In this document: piece by piece, positions 27,227 to 37,570 of the stretch
Layout of the letters: every line of letters starts with the position of its first letter
Position numbering within the stretch: position 1 is the first letter of the stretch
NCBI RefSeq assembly: GCF_002101295.1
Contig: NZ_CP020778.1
Location: 186,001-250,000 of the forward strand
From: Candidatus Pelagibacter sp. RS40
Lineage (GTDB): Bacteria > Pseudomonadota > Alphaproteobacteria > Pelagibacterales > Pelagibacteraceae
Length of the DNA: 64,000 bases
Reading direction: 5' to 3'
Notes under the pieces: model-generated
What the model was told of the DNA's origin: nothing
The model's database searches: none
Seen by the model: the letters and a program-made list of their open reading frames with translations, nothing else
Position numbers and translations under genes: made by a program

Positions 27227-28643
27227 AATTTTCCTCTACAAATTTATTCAGCAATCTTACTCCATACCCTGTTGCACCACCAGAATTCAATGCTCCTGCA
27301 TATTTAGAAAATGACATACCAGCAATATCTAAGTGCGCCCAAGGTGTTTTATTAAGTACGAATCTTTGTAAAAATTGAGCAGCTGTAGTTGATCCTGCAC
27401 CACCAACATAATTAATATTTTGCATGTCTGCATTTTTAGAATCAATTAATTTATCATAATTACTATGTAAAGGCATTCTCCATACTTTTTCCTCAACTTT
27501 TTCTCCTGCATCATACAATTGTTTTGAAAGCTTATCATTATTTGAAAATAATCCTGCGTATTCTGAGCCTAATGATACTATGATCGCACCTGTTAAGGTT
27601 GCAAGATCAATAATTAAACTGGGTTTAAATTTTTCCTCGGTGAAAGTAAGTGCATCTGCTAAAACTAATCTTCCTTCAGCATCAGTATTTAATACCTCAA
27701 TAGTTTTTCCACTATAAGACTTAACTATATCACCTGGTCTTTGAGCATTTCCCCCAGGCATATTTTCAACAAGACCAACTACTCCAACTGCATTAATTTT
27801 AGCCTTTCTAAGTGCAAAATTTTTCATTAACCCAACTACAACTGCAGAGCCAGCCATATCATAAGTCATATCCTCCATAAATTTTGCAGGCTTTAATGAA
27901 ATACCACCAGTATCAAAACAAACTCCTTTACCAACGAATGCAAGTGGTTTAGATTTAGAGGAAGCACCTTTCCATTCCATTGTAACAAGATAAGAACCTC
28001 TTACACTTCCTTGACCAACACCTAGCAAAGCACCACATCCCATTTTCTTTAATTTTTTCTTATCATAAACTGTTACTTTAATTCCTATATTCCTTAACTT
28101 TGCTATTCTTTTTACGTATTCATCAGGGTGCAATATATTTCCTGGCTCAGATACTAAATCTCTTGTTAAGAATATACCTTCAGCAAGTGCATCTAATTTT
28201 GTCTTGAGAATACTTTTGCTTCTAATTCCAACAACATTAATATTAATAAAATTTTTTACACTTTTTTTTGTTTTATAAACTTCAAAAGAGTATGATTTTA
28301 AAGTTGCTCCATGTAGAATTCTTTCAATTTGTGCATTCGTGATTTTAAGTGAGGTTAAATTTAAAATTACATTTTCAATTTTGTTATTTTTTAAAAAATC
28401 GAAAAGTTTTGAACCAATATTTTCATAATCTGATGACTTTTTTTGATTAAGACAATTAACTATAATATAATTACTCTTAAATTGATTTATTTGTATAACT
28501 TTTTTTTCTTTGAATAAATCACTATCTGAAATCTCCTTTAGGTCTAATATTTTATGCTTGAAATTTTTATTGTTAATAAAAATAAGCTCATTTTTAGCAG
28601 TCAATTTTGAAATTTTGCTTATAAACTTTAATTTTAACTTCAT
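27219..28643 (-). CDS. pepA: Leucyl aminopeptidase (M17, PepA)
   Basis: A 474-residue M17 peptidase. The divergent N-terminal domain (about 1-150) is followed by the catalytic domain with the metal and substrate residues in VGKGVCFDTGGISLKP, TYDMAGSAVVVG and the signature LNTDAEGRLVLADAL near 318. It removes N-terminal residues in the cytoplasm. It is divergent from lptF over 54 bases, the same arrangement as in E. coli, and co-transcribed with ndk. All metal ligands appear intact. Confidence 0.96.
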   Translation of the reverse strand: MKLKLKFISKISKLTAKNELIFINNKNFKHKILDLKEISDSDLFKEKKVIQINQFKSNYIIVNCLNQKKSSDYENIGSKLFDFLKNNKIENVILNLTSLKITNAQIERILHGATLKSYSFEVYKTKKSVKNFININVVGIRSKSILKTKLDALAEGIFLTRDLVSEPGNILHPDEYVKRIAKLRNIGIKVTVYDKKKLKKMGCGALLGVGQGSVRGSYLVTMEWKGASSKSKPLAFVGKGVCFDTGGISLKPAKFMEDMTYDMAGSAVVVGLMKNFALRKAKINAVGVVGLVENMPGGNAQRPGDIVKSYSGKTIEVLNTDAEGRLVLADALTFTEEKFKPSLIIDLATLTGAIIVSLGSEYAGLFSNNDKLSKQLYDAGEKVEEKVWRMPLHSNYDKLIDSKNADMQNINYVGGAGSTTAAQFLQRFVLNKTPWAHLDIAGMSFSKYAGALNSGGATGYGVRLLNKFVEENYE

Positions 28644-28697
28644 ATTTTAGAATTATTAAATAGATAATGTTGTATATTTATAAAAAATAAAATTTCA

Positions 28698-29819
28698 ATG
28701 GGTAATTTGTTATTTAGAAAACTTCTCTCTGATATAATCTATTTTTTTTTAACTGCATCTCTTAGTATTACTGTGATAATATGGGTTATACAAGCAGTAA
28801 ACTTTTTAGATTTTGTAACTGAAGATGGTCATAGTTTAAGAGTTTATTTCGCATATTCACTCTTAAGTTTACCAAAAATATTTAGTAGGATTTTAATTTT
28901 TACTTTTTTTATTTCATGTTTCTATATAATTAATAGATACGAGGAAAATAACGAGATATTAGTATTTTGGACCAATGGTATCAAAAAAATTCAAATTATT
29001 AATTTTCTATTAAAATTTTCTATTTTATTTATAATTTTACAATTGTTTTTAAGTTTATATTTAGTTCCTTACTCTCAAAATCTAAGCAGAATATATTTAA
29101 AAACATCAAATATTGACTTTTTGCCAACATTAATAACTGAGAAAAAATTTATAAATGTTTTTAAGGATTTAACGATTTTTGCTGATGAATATGACGATGG
29201 AGGCAAAATTAAGAAAATTTATATAAATGAAAAAATAAATGATTCCTCATCTAAGATTATTATCGCTCTAAATGGCAAAATTAAAAAGAGTGATGATGTA
29301 TATACACTTAAATTATACGATGGAAGTATTATTAATTCAAATGATAGCAATTTTTATAATATTAATTTTAAAGAAACAGAGTATGATCTTTCAAAATTTA
29401 CATCTAAAACTGTTACACATCAAAAAATTCAACAGATACCGTCTAGAGATTTATTAAATTGTATTTATTATTTTTATAATAAAAAAGAAATTAACAGTTC
29501 AATCTGTTTGAACAGAAAAATTGAATCTGTATCTGAAGAAATATATAAGAGAGTAGTAATTCCTTTTTATATCTTAATTCTTTCACTTATATCCTCTAGT
29601 ATATTAATAAAGCCTAGATCTAATAAATACATAAAGTATTACAAAACTTTAGTGTTTGTAATAGGATTTATTTTAATAATTATTTCGCAAGTAGGCTTCA
29701 AATTATTTTCTCAAGATATATTTATAGACACTTTTGTATATCTAGCGCCAATAATGATAGTATTGTTTTATTATTTATTAATATTATTTAAAACAAACTT
29801 TAGATTAAAATATTTATAA
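28698..29819 (+). CDS. lptF: LPS export permease LptF
   Basis: A 373-residue YjgP/YjgQ permease. Three N-terminal helices (about 8-30, 48-75, 98-125) are followed by a periplasmic beta-jellyroll (about 130-265) and three C-terminal helices, the LptF/LptG layout. With LptG and the LptB ATPase it extracts lipopolysaccharide from the inner membrane. Its stop overlaps the lptG start by one base. A lipopolysaccharide-type outer membrane is therefore expected. Confidence 0.93.
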   Translation: MGNLLFRKLLSDIIYFFLTASLSITVIIWVIQAVNFLDFVTEDGHSLRVYFAYSLLSLPKIFSRILIFTFFISCFYIINRYEENNEILVFWTNGIKKIQIINFLLKFSILFIILQLFLSLYLVPYSQNLSRIYLKTSNIDFLPTLITEKKFINVFKDLTIFADEYDDGGKIKKIYINEKINDSSSKIIIALNGKIKKSDDVYTLKLYDGSIINSNDSNFYNINFKETEYDLSKFTSKTVTHQKIQQIPSRDLLNCIYYFYNKKEINSSICLNRKIESVSEEIYKRVVIPFYILILSLISSSILIKPRSNKYIKYYKTLVFVIGFILIIISQVGFKLFSQDIFIDTFVYLAPIMIVLFYYLLILFKTNFRLKYL

Positions 29820-30898
29820 TGTTAAAAAAATATCATTTATATATTTCAGCAGTATTTTTGAAAAAAATAACATTAATTTCTCTAATATTTTTATGTCTAA
29901 CTATTATCATAAATTTTTTTGAGGAATTAAAATTTCTTGAAAACTATGATGTGAAAATTACATATCCAATATTATTAACAATCTTAAACTCTCCCTCTGT
30001 ACTTTTTGAACTTTTCCCATTCATTTTTTTAATATCTGTCAAGTTTTTTCATATGCATTTAAATGAAAAAAACGAATTTGAAATTTTAAAAAATCATGGA
30101 ATTAATAATTCCAAAATTATATTATTTTTGTCTATAAATTCAATAATTTGTGGAATATTTGTAATTTTTATATTTTATACATTTTCATCAAGTTTAAAAA
30201 ATCAATACTTAATTTTAAAAAATAAATTCTCATCAGAAAATGAGTATCTAGCTGTTGTGAATGAAAATGGTTTATGGATTAAAGAAGAGATAAATAATTA
30301 TTCAAACATAATACACGCATCAAAATTTAACAAAAATATGATTGAAAATATCACTATTACTCAAAGAAATTTAATCACTGATAAATCTGGAATTATTATT
30401 GCTAAAAGTGCGGATATATCTTCAAAAGACTGGTTATTAAATAATGTAAAAATCATAAATGATTTAGGAGAAAATAAAAAAAAAAATATATTTAAATACA
30501 ATTCTTCTTTTGATGGGGAATTAATTTCAGGTTTGTTCTCTAATTTGAGTTCATTAAACATATATCAATTAAATTTTCATTTATCTAATTATAAAAAAAT
30601 TGGATACTCAACAACTGATGTGAAAGTACATTTAAATAAAATATATAGTGCCCCAATATTTTATTTATTAATGACTATTTTAGGAATATTAATTATGATG
30701 AAGTTTACTTTTATTAAAACTAAGTTCTTTACTGTAATCACAGGAATTTTTGTGTCAGTTTTTATCTATTATATAAATTATTTTTCAAGCTTATTTGGGG
30801 CGAATGAAACTATACCGATAACTTTATCAATCTGGCTACCGCATTTAATATTATTTTTAACATGCTTAATAGGGGTGATCAACATTAATGAAAATTAA
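29819..30898 (+). CDS. lptG: LPS export permease LptG
   Basis: A 359-residue YjgP/YjgQ permease, paralogous to lptF just upstream. Helices lie near 12-32, 52-78 and 100-125, with a periplasmic jellyroll in the middle and a three-helix C-terminal end (about 275-357). The first-position order after lptF and the SPSVLFELFPFIFLISV coupling-helix region support LptG. It overlaps lptD by 11 bases, linking inner- and outer-membrane parts of the Lpt bridge in one operon. Confidence 0.92.
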   Translation: MLKKYHLYISAVFLKKITLISLIFLCLTIIINFFEELKFLENYDVKITYPILLTILNSPSVLFELFPFIFLISVKFFHMHLNEKNEFEILKNHGINNSKIILFLSINSIICGIFVIFIFYTFSSSLKNQYLILKNKFSSENEYLAVVNENGLWIKEEINNYSNIIHASKFNKNMIENITITQRNLITDKSGIIIAKSADISSKDWLLNNVKIINDLGENKKKNIFKYNSSFDGELISGLFSNLSSLNIYQLNFHLSNYKKIGYSTTDVKVHLNKIYSAPIFYLLMTILGILIMMKFTFIKTKFFTVITGIFVSVFIYYINYFSSLFGANETIPITLSIWLPHLILFLTCLIGVININEN

Positions 30899-33266
30899 AA
30901 TTTTTCTAGGTTTATTGTTTTATTTATTCACATTTTTTAAATTATCAGCTGAGGAAATTAAAATTTTATCAGATAATATAAAAGTTCTAGAAAATGGTAA
31001 AATTATAAAGTCAGTTAGATCACAAGCCTTTATTGAAGAAAAGGATTTATACCTTGAGGGTGAAAAATCTTTATATAAAAAAGTTAGTCAGGAAATTATA
31101 TTGGAAAAAAATGTAATTTTTTTAGATAAACAAAAAAAAATTAAAATTACTGCTGAAAAAGCAACCTACAATAAAAAAAATGATAAATTACATTCAACAG
31201 GTTCAACATTTATAAAAATCGAAAACAGATATGAAATTTTATCAAAAAATATAGTTTATGACAGAACTCTACAAACAATCTTTTCAGATAGTGAAACTAC
31301 GGTTAAAGACGAACTTGGAAATGTATACAATATTGAAAATAGATTTAAATTAGATTTAACAAAAGAAGTAATTTCTACAAAAAAAATTAATATTGTAGAT
31401 AACAAGAATAATATTTACTACTTTGAAAATGCAAAAATTAACCTAATAAAAAAGGAAATTTTAGGTAAGGAGCTTAAAATAGAATTTATTGACGACTATT
31501 TTGGTAGTTCAAAAAATGATCCCATTTTAAAAGGTAGATCATCAACATCAAACAATAATGAAACAAAAATATACAAAGCTGTTTTTACTACATGTAATAT
31601 GGTGAATAAAACTTGTCCAGGTTGGGAAATAGAGACTGAAGAGTTTACTCATGACAAAGTTAATAAAACATTTAATTATAAAAACTCTTGGCTAAAATTA
31701 TTTAATAAAGAAATATTTTATTTTCCATTTTTTAGTCATCCTGATCCGACAGTAAAAAGAAAATCTGGTTTTTTACCAGCAACTTATGGGAATTCCAATA
31801 ACTTTGGAAATTGGGTAAATGTTCCGTATTATAAAGCACTTGATATCGACAAAGATTTTACATTTAAACCAAGATTATATCTTGATGACAAATTTATTTT
31901 ACAATCAGAGTACAGGCAAGCTTTTGAGAACTCAAATTTGATTACAGATTTTAGTTACAATAATGATGGGAAAAATACTAACTCACATTTTTTTGCAAAA
32001 TCAAAAGTCAAATCAAAAAATAATAAAATTTATGAATTTCAATATCAAAGTGTTTCAAATGATGAATATTTAAAATTACACAATTTATCTAATTCTACAG
32101 AAATTATTGAAAATGAAAGTTTGTTAACATCTAAATTTTATTTTAATAATCAAATAGACGAAAACACAAACTTTAAAAACAATTTTATAGTATATGAAGA
32201 TTTATCAGTAAGGGATAGTGACCGATTTCGTTACGTATTTCCAAATTTTAATTTTAATAAAAAAATTGAAATAGATAAAAATTATAATGGAAATTTTTAT
32301 TTTAATAGTTCAGGATATCAACAACAATACAATACTAACAACTATTTAGCAGTTATTACAAACGATTTTTTATTTAATTCAAATAGTTTTATTTCACAAA
32401 AAGGTTTAAAAAATAATTATCAATATTTGATTAGACATGATAATTCATTTTCTAGTACACCATTAGATGATAAAGATAATACTGAATTATATCAATCAAT
32501 TTTATTTAAAACAGAGTATCCGTTAATTAAAGAAACAACTAATTATAATAATTATTTGAGGCCTATTATTGTAACAAGATTTAGTCCAAATAACTCTAGA
32601 GATTTGTCGGGACAAGATTTAAGATTAACATATGATAATATCTATTCTTTCAATAGAATCAGTTCAAGTAGAAATATTGAAGAAGGTAAATCCGTTACTC
32701 TGGGATTTGAATACAATTTAAGCAACAAAAATAACATAGATATTTTTAAATTTGGATTAGCAAATTCAATCAGTGATAAAAAAAATAATAATTTACCATC
32801 AACAAGTAAACTTAATCAAACAAGATCTGATTTTGTTGGAAAGTTATTTTTTAAACCAACGCAAGTTTTTGATGTTAATTATAATTTTTCTTACGACAGA
32901 GATTTCAAAAATTCAAATTATCAAGCAATCTCAGCAAAATTTAATTTAAGTAATTTCTATTCCAGATTTAACTATTTGTCAGAGGATAACGAAATTGGTA
33001 ACACTGAAACAGTCTCAAATAATACTAGCTATAATTTTAATGATGAAAATATGATCAAATTTAATACAACTAAAAATTTAAAAACAGATTTTACTGAATT
33101 TTACAATTTAATGTACCAATATGAGACAGATTGTTTGATTGCATCTGTAGAATTTAAAAAGAAATTTTATAAAGATGGAAGTTTGCAGCCTGAAAAAAGT
33201 TTACTTTTTTTTATTAGATTTATACCATTTGCAGAGCTTAGACCAGAAGCCACACAATTGAAGTAA
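30888..33266 (+). CDS. lptD: LPS assembly outer-membrane protein LptD
   Basis: A 792-residue outer-membrane protein with a signal peptide (about 1-21), an OstA/LptA-like N-terminal domain (about 25-200) and a large beta-barrel. The CNMVNKTCPGWEIE segment near residues 240-253 gives two cysteines, and one more lies in YETDCLIASVEF near 748, so a disulfide like that guiding LptD assembly is possible. The barrel hallmark PFFSHPDPTVKRKSGFL is present. It inserts LPS into the outer leaflet. It overlaps surA by one base. Confidence 0.94.
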   Translation: MKIKIFLGLLFYLFTFFKLSAEEIKILSDNIKVLENGKIIKSVRSQAFIEEKDLYLEGEKSLYKKVSQEIILEKNVIFLDKQKKIKITAEKATYNKKNDKLHSTGSTFIKIENRYEILSKNIVYDRTLQTIFSDSETTVKDELGNVYNIENRFKLDLTKEVISTKKINIVDNKNNIYYFENAKINLIKKEILGKELKIEFIDDYFGSSKNDPILKGRSSTSNNNETKIYKAVFTTCNMVNKTCPGWEIETEEFTHDKVNKTFNYKNSWLKLFNKEIFYFPFFSHPDPTVKRKSGFLPATYGNSNNFGNWVNVPYYKALDIDKDFTFKPRLYLDDKFILQSEYRQAFENSNLITDFSYNNDGKNTNSHFFAKSKVKSKNNKIYEFQYQSVSNDEYLKLHNLSNSTEIIENESLLTSKFYFNNQIDENTNFKNNFIVYEDLSVRDSDRFRYVFPNFNFNKKIEIDKNYNGNFYFNSSGYQQQYNTNNYLAVITNDFLFNSNSFISQKGLKNNYQYLIRHDNSFSSTPLDDKDNTELYQSILFKTEYPLIKETTNYNNYLRPIIVTRFSPNNSRDLSGQDLRLTYDNIYSFNRISSSRNIEEGKSVTLGFEYNLSNKNNIDIFKFGLANSISDKKNNNLPSTSKLNQTRSDFVGKLFFKPTQVFDVNYNFSYDRDFKNSNYQAISAKFNLSNFYSRFNYLSEDNEIGNTETVSNNTSYNFNDENMIKFNTTKNLKTDFTEFYNLMYQYETDCLIASVEFKKKFYKDGSLQPEKSLLFFIRFIPFAELRPEATQLK

Positions 33267-34180
33267 TGTTTAAAAAAAAAATAATTTTTTGTTTTATAAC
33301 TTTGTTTTTTTTTTCAACGTTTATTGTATCAGATGAGATTATAATAATAAGTAAGGTAAATGATGAAATAATCACAAACATAGATTTAGAAAAACAAATT
33401 AAATATTTATTTTTAATTAATAAAAAATTTCAAAATTTGAGCAAATCAGAATTGTTAATTTTATCAAAAGAGTCTTTAATAAAAGAAATAATTAAAAAAA
33501 AAGAAATTGATCAATTTATAAACATTAAAAAAATATCTGATCTTGAAGATAAGTTAATTAAAGATAATTATACAAATTTAGGATTCAATAATAAGTTTGA
33601 ATATTTAGAATTCTTATCAAAGGAGGATATGCAAATTGACTCAATTAAAAGAAAACTTGTAACTGAACAATTGTGGAATACCCTCATATATGAAAAATTT
33701 AAAGGTAAAGTTAAAATTGATGAGAACGAAATAAAAGAGAGAATTAGATCATTATATAACAATAGAAAAATACAGTATGAGCTTAATTTATCAGAAATAT
33801 TGTTTAATTTTGATACAGATAATTATGAATTAATAGAATTTATTAAAAAATATGGTTTTGATAGCGCTGCAATTAAATATAGTATATCAAATACATCTTC
33901 TGCAGGTGGAAAATTAGGTTGGATAAACTTAAATAGTCTTGATCCAACTATACAAAACAATATTTCAACTTTAAAAGCGGGTGAGTTTACAAAAACTTTC
34001 AATACTCCAAATGGAAAATTAATACTAATGGTTAATTCAAAAAGAGAAATTAAAAATAAATTTAATTTTGAAAATGAAACAAAAAGACTAATTCAATTTG
34101 AGCATAATAAACAATTAAACAGCTATTCATTGAATTATTACAAAAAACTTAAACAAAATGCGATTATAAATGACTATTAA
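33266..34180 (+). CDS. surA: Periplasmic SurA-like chaperone / peptidyl-prolyl isomerase
   Basis: A 304-residue exported protein. The signal peptide spans about 1-21, followed by the SurA-N chaperone region (ISKVNDEIITNIDLEKQIKYLF). A single parvulin domain lies about 165-260 (QYELNLSEILF, then AGGKLGWINLNSLDPTIQN). E. coli SurA has two parvulin domains, so this is a reduced form. It escorts outer-membrane proteins such as LptD, encoded just upstream. It overlaps pdxA by 11 bases. The gene order lptD-surA-pdxA-rsmA matches E. coli. Confidence 0.88.
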   Translation: MFKKKIIFCFITLFFFSTFIVSDEIIIISKVNDEIITNIDLEKQIKYLFLINKKFQNLSKSELLILSKESLIKEIIKKKEIDQFINIKKISDLEDKLIKDNYTNLGFNNKFEYLEFLSKEDMQIDSIKRKLVTEQLWNTLIYEKFKGKVKIDENEIKERIRSLYNNRKIQYELNLSEILFNFDTDNYELIEFIKKYGFDSAAIKYSISNTSSAGGKLGWINLNSLDPTIQNNISTLKAGEFTKTFNTPNGKLILMVNSKREIKNKFNFENETKRLIQFEHNKQLNSYSLNYYKKLKQNAIINDY

Positions 34181-35120
34181 CCATTTACTTATTGTCACTT
34201 CAGAGCCAAAAAGTGTTTTCATGGAAATTTTTTTTAAATATGTCAAATCGAAAAGTAATATATTAAAAAAAAAAAAAATTACTTTAATAGGAAACAAAAG
34301 AATAATTAGTGATGAAGCTAAATTTAATAATTACAAAAAAAATTTTAATGAAATTTCTGATATAAAGAGTGCTGTAAAAAGTAGATTAAATTTAATAAAT
34401 ATAGAATTAAGTAAAGGTAAAAAAAAAAATTCTGAAAGAAAATATATATCAAAAAGTTTTAAAAAATCACTATTAATATTAAAAAAAAATAAAGATGTAG
34501 CACTTATAAACGGACCTATAGAGAAAAAGAGTTTTTTAAAAAAAAAATACTTAGGCTTAACTGAATATCTTGCTAAACAAACTAATTCTAATGATCCTGT
34601 GATGTTAATTTATAACAAAAAAATATCTGTATCTCCAATTACAACACACTTACCTGTAAAATATATAGCAAAAAATATTTCAAAAAATAAAATTATCAAG
34701 AATATTAAAAAAATTAATTTTTTTTATGGCAAGTATTTAAAAAAAAAACCTAAAATTGCTGTGTTAGGACTGAATCCTCATTGTGAAACAATTGATAAAG
34801 AGAGTGAAGAAACTAGAGAAATAGTTCCTGCAATTAAAAGTTTAAAATTGAAAAATCTAAAAATTAGTGGGCCTTATTCAGCTGATACTTTCTTTATAAA
34901 AAAAAATATAGAAGAATTTGACGTTGTAGTTGGAATGTATCATGACCAAGTTCTCACACCTTTAAAAACCTTATTTAATTTTGATGCTATTAATATTACT
35001 ATTGGATTACCATTTCTAAGAATCTCTCCTGATCATGGTCCAAATAAAACTATGTTTAGAAAAAATAAATCTGATCCATCATCTGTATTTTGTGCTATGA
35101 AATTTTTACAAAATATTTAA
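34170..35120 (+). CDS. pdxA: 4-hydroxythreonine-4-phosphate dehydrogenase PdxA
   Basis: A 316-residue PdxA of the DXP-dependent vitamin B6 pathway. The metal-binding histidines are in ITTHLPVKYI near 155, VGMYHDQVLTPLK near 256, and SPDHGPNKT near 285. NPHCET near 205 is another conserved segment. The protein is extremely lysine-rich but complete. It lies between surA (11-base overlap) and rsmA (one-base overlap, TAATG). Confidence 0.94.
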   Translation: MTINHLLIVTSEPKSVFMEIFFKYVKSKSNILKKKKITLIGNKRIISDEAKFNNYKKNFNEISDIKSAVKSRLNLINIELSKGKKKNSERKYISKSFKKSLLILKKNKDVALINGPIEKKSFLKKKYLGLTEYLAKQTNSNDPVMLIYNKKISVSPITTHLPVKYIAKNISKNKIIKNIKKINFFYGKYLKKKPKIAVLGLNPHCETIDKESEETREIVPAIKSLKLKNLKISGPYSADTFFIKKNIEEFDVVVGMYHDQVLTPLKTLFNFDAINITIGLPFLRISPDHGPNKTMFRKNKSDPSSVFCAMKFLQNI

Positions 35121-35911
35121 TGAAAATAATCCCTAAAAAAAGTTTAGGACAAAATTTTTTAATAGATAAAAATATTATTGAAAAAATCTGTAATTCGGGA
35201 AATTTAAAAAAAAATGATAATGTTTTAGAAATTGGTCCTGGAACTGGAAATTTAACAGAATCCATTTTACAAAAAAAACCGAAAAAATTTTATATAATTG
35301 AAAAGGATGAAAGATTAGTTAAAAATTTAAGCGAAAGATTTAAAAATAAATTAATAATTATTAATGAAGATATACTTAATTATGACTTAAAATTATTAAG
35401 TGATAGAGACCTAATAATTTTTGGTAATCTTCCTTATAATATTTCAAGTCAAATTCTAATAAATCTTATTAATTACTCATCTTCAAAATTTTCTTATAAA
35501 AAATTAATCCTGATGTTCCAGAAAGAGGTTGCAGATAGAATTTTAGCTGAAGATAATTCCAAAAATTATGGACGTTTATCAATTTTTTCTTCATGGAAAT
35601 TAAATATAAAAAAAATAATGGATATAAGTCCATCGAGTTTTTTTCCAAAGCCAAAGGTTATGAGTTCGTTATTAATTTTTGAGCCAAAAATTAATTATAT
35701 AAAATTTAAAAACTCTAAAAATTTAGAGCACATAACTAATGTTTTTTTTAATCAAAGAAGAAAAATGATTAAAAAACCTCTCAATATCCTTTTTAAAAGT
35801 TCAAAAGAAGTAATCGACGAATTAAATCTAAATATAAATTTGCGACCACAAAATCTTAAAAAAGAAACATTTTATAAAATTTGCTTAATTTATGAAAAAT
35901 TAATTAATTAA
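35120..35911 (+). CDS. rsmA: 16S rRNA dimethyladenosine transferase RsmA
   Basis: A 263-residue KsgA/RsmA that dimethylates two adjacent adenosines in the 3' end of 16S rRNA. I chose ATG at 35120 (TAATG with the pdxA stop), which gives MKIIPKKSLGQNFLIDKN; an upstream TTG is in frame but would extend into pdxA. The SAM motif is VLEIGPGTGNLT near 37-48 and the catalytic NLPYNIS near 106. Its end overlaps the convergent gmk by 12 bases. Confidence 0.95.
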   Translation: MKIIPKKSLGQNFLIDKNIIEKICNSGNLKKNDNVLEIGPGTGNLTESILQKKPKKFYIIEKDERLVKNLSERFKNKLIIINEDILNYDLKLLSDRDLIIFGNLPYNISSQILINLINYSSSKFSYKKLILMFQKEVADRILAEDNSKNYGRLSIFSSWKLNIKKIMDISPSSFFPKPKVMSSLLIFEPKINYIKFKNSKNLEHITNVFFNQRRKMIKKPLNILFKSSKEVIDELNLNINLRPQNLKKETFYKICLIYEKLIN

Positions 35912-36529
35912 GCTTTTAACATGTAAAGATATTAATTTTTGGTAATTAGTATCTTTTTTATTATCAGTAGATTTAATGAATTTAATTATTTTTTTATAGC
36001 AATTTTCCAAATCATCATTGATAACTACAAAGTCATAGTCTTTCCAATGTAACACATCTTCATTAAATTGTGTCATTCTCTCTTTTGCTATTTTTTCATC
36101 ATTTCTCTCTCTATTTAATAATCTGTTGTAAAGTTCATCTCGACTTGGTGGTAATATAAATATTGTAACTATTTTATAATTTAGCTTTTGACTCTTAATT
36201 TGTTCCGTTCCTTGCCAATCAATATCAAAAATTACATTTTCTGCTTTGTTAAGTTTTTTGAAAACAATATCTTTAGATGAGCCATAATAATTTTTAAAAA
36301 CTTTTGCGTACTCTAGAAATTTATTTTCATCAATTAAATTTTTAAATTCAGTCTCGTTGACAAAATAATAGTCTTTACCCTCTGTTTCGTTTGAACGAGG
36401 TTTTCTTGTTGTGTGAGATATTGATATTTGAAAATTATTTCTTTTTGAAATTTCTTTAACTAAGGTAGTTTTACCCGCGCCCGAGGGAGATGATAATATC
36501 ACAATTATCCCCTCATTATTTCCGGACAT
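35900..36529 (-). CDS. gmk: Guanylate kinase
   Basis: A 209-residue GMP kinase. The P-loop is SSPSGAGKTTL near residues 13-23, and the GMP site includes SHTTRKPRSNETEGKDYYFV and the catalytic-domain stretch IDWQGTEQ. The family length is normal. It is last in a fabD-fabG-acpP-gmk minus-strand run, 13 bases after acpP. In related genomes fabF and mltG usually sit between acpP and gmk; they are absent here. Confidence 0.96.
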   Translation of the reverse strand: MSGNNEGIIVILSSPSGAGKTTLVKEISKRNNFQISISHTTRKPRSNETEGKDYYFVNETEFKNLIDENKFLEYAKVFKNYYGSSKDIVFKKLNKAENVIFDIDWQGTEQIKSQKLNYKIVTIFILPPSRDELYNRLLNRERNDEKIAKERMTQFNEDVLHWKDYDFVVINDDLENCYKKIIKFIKSTDNKKDTNYQKLISLHVKSLIN

Positions 36530-36542
36530 TTAATACTAAAAT

Positions 36543-36782
36543 TTAATTAGCTTTGTTCTCTATAAATTTTACAGCATCTCCTACTGTAAGAATCTTTTCT
36601 GCATCACTATCTGAGATCTCTGACCCGAACTCCTCTTCAAAAGCCATTACTAATTCAACAGTATCTAAACTATCTGCCCCAAGATCATCGATAAAACTAG
36701 ATTCTTCAGTTACTTTTGCTTCGTCAATTCCTCGATGGTCTGCAACTATTTTTTTTACTTTGCTTGAAATATCGTCTGACAT
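36543..36782 (-). CDS. acpP: Acyl carrier protein
   Basis: A 79-residue acidic four-helix protein. The 4'-phosphopantetheine site is Ser38 in [19 protein letters not shown] clear Shine-Dalgarno AAAGGA lies five bases before the ATG, stronger than for most genes here, in line with the high expression of ACP. It carries acyl chains in fatty acid and lipid A synthesis. It follows fabG by 46 bases. Confidence 0.98.
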   Translation of the reverse strand: MSDDISSKVKKIVADHRGIDEAKVTEESSFIDDLGADSLDTVELVMAFEEEFGSEISDSDAEKILTVGDAVKFIENKAN

Positions 36783-36828
36783 TTATATCCTTTAAGTTTA
36801 GTCGTTAATAAATATTTTGTTGATTTTG

Positions 36829-37566
36829 TCAACTAAAATACATGCCACCGTTAACATGAATTGTTTCACCAGTAATGTAATCTGAAAGTTTAGAGCATAA
36901 AAAAATGACTGTATTTGCAATGTCATTTGGGGTACCAAATCTATTCATGGGTATTTTAGATTTTAAAACTTCCTTATACTCATCGTTAATATTATCAGTC
37001 ATTTCAGTTGATATAAAGCCTGGGGAGATGCAATTTACATTTATATTTTTTTTTCCGTATTCCAGGGCTAAACTTTTAGACATTGCAACCACACCAGCTT
37101 TAGAAGCGGTATAATTTGCTTGTCCAATATTACCTGTATGTCCAACTATAGATGTAATATTTATTATTTTTCCTTTTTTGCTTTTAAGCATTTTTTTGAT
37201 GACACTTTTACTTAGAAGAAATGTGGACGTTAAATTAACATCAATAACTTTATTCCATTCCTCATTTTTCATTCTTATGGAGAGATTATCCCTTGTTATT
37301 CCAGCATTATTAATTAATACATCAACTCTTCCACCTAAACTATCATTTGCTTTATTTATGAAATTCTCAATCTCTGAATGATTTGAAATGTCAAATTTTT
37401 CTGTTTGAACATTGTTATATTTTTCTTTAATTAAATTAAGTTTATGCTCATTTGTGCCAGTTGCTAAAACGTTTGCACCAGTTAAAATTAAATTTTCTAA
37501 AATAGAATTACCTATACCTCCTGTAGCTCCTGTAAGAATAACCTTGGTATCTTTTAAGTCTATCAT
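36829..37566 (-). CDS. fabG: 3-oxoacyl-ACP reductase FabG
   Basis: A 245-residue short-chain dehydrogenase. The NADPH motif is TGATGGIGNSI near 12-22, NNAGITRDNL near 86 is the FabG-specific form, and the catalytic Tyr-Lys pair is in YTASKAG near 151. It reduces 3-oxoacyl-ACP during elongation. It starts four bases after fabD ends, so the two are co-transcribed. Confidence 0.97.
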   Translation of the reverse strand: MIDLKDTKVILTGATGGIGNSILENLILTGANVLATGTNEHKLNLIKEKYNNVQTEKFDISNHSEIENFINKANDSLGGRVDVLINNAGITRDNLSIRMKNEEWNKVIDVNLTSTFLLSKSVIKKMLKSKKGKIINITSIVGHTGNIGQANYTASKAGVVAMSKSLALEYGKKNINVNCISPGFISTEMTDNINDEYKEVLKSKIPMNRFGTPNDIANTVIFLCSKLSDYITGETIHVNGGMYFS

Positions 37567-37570
37567 TAGT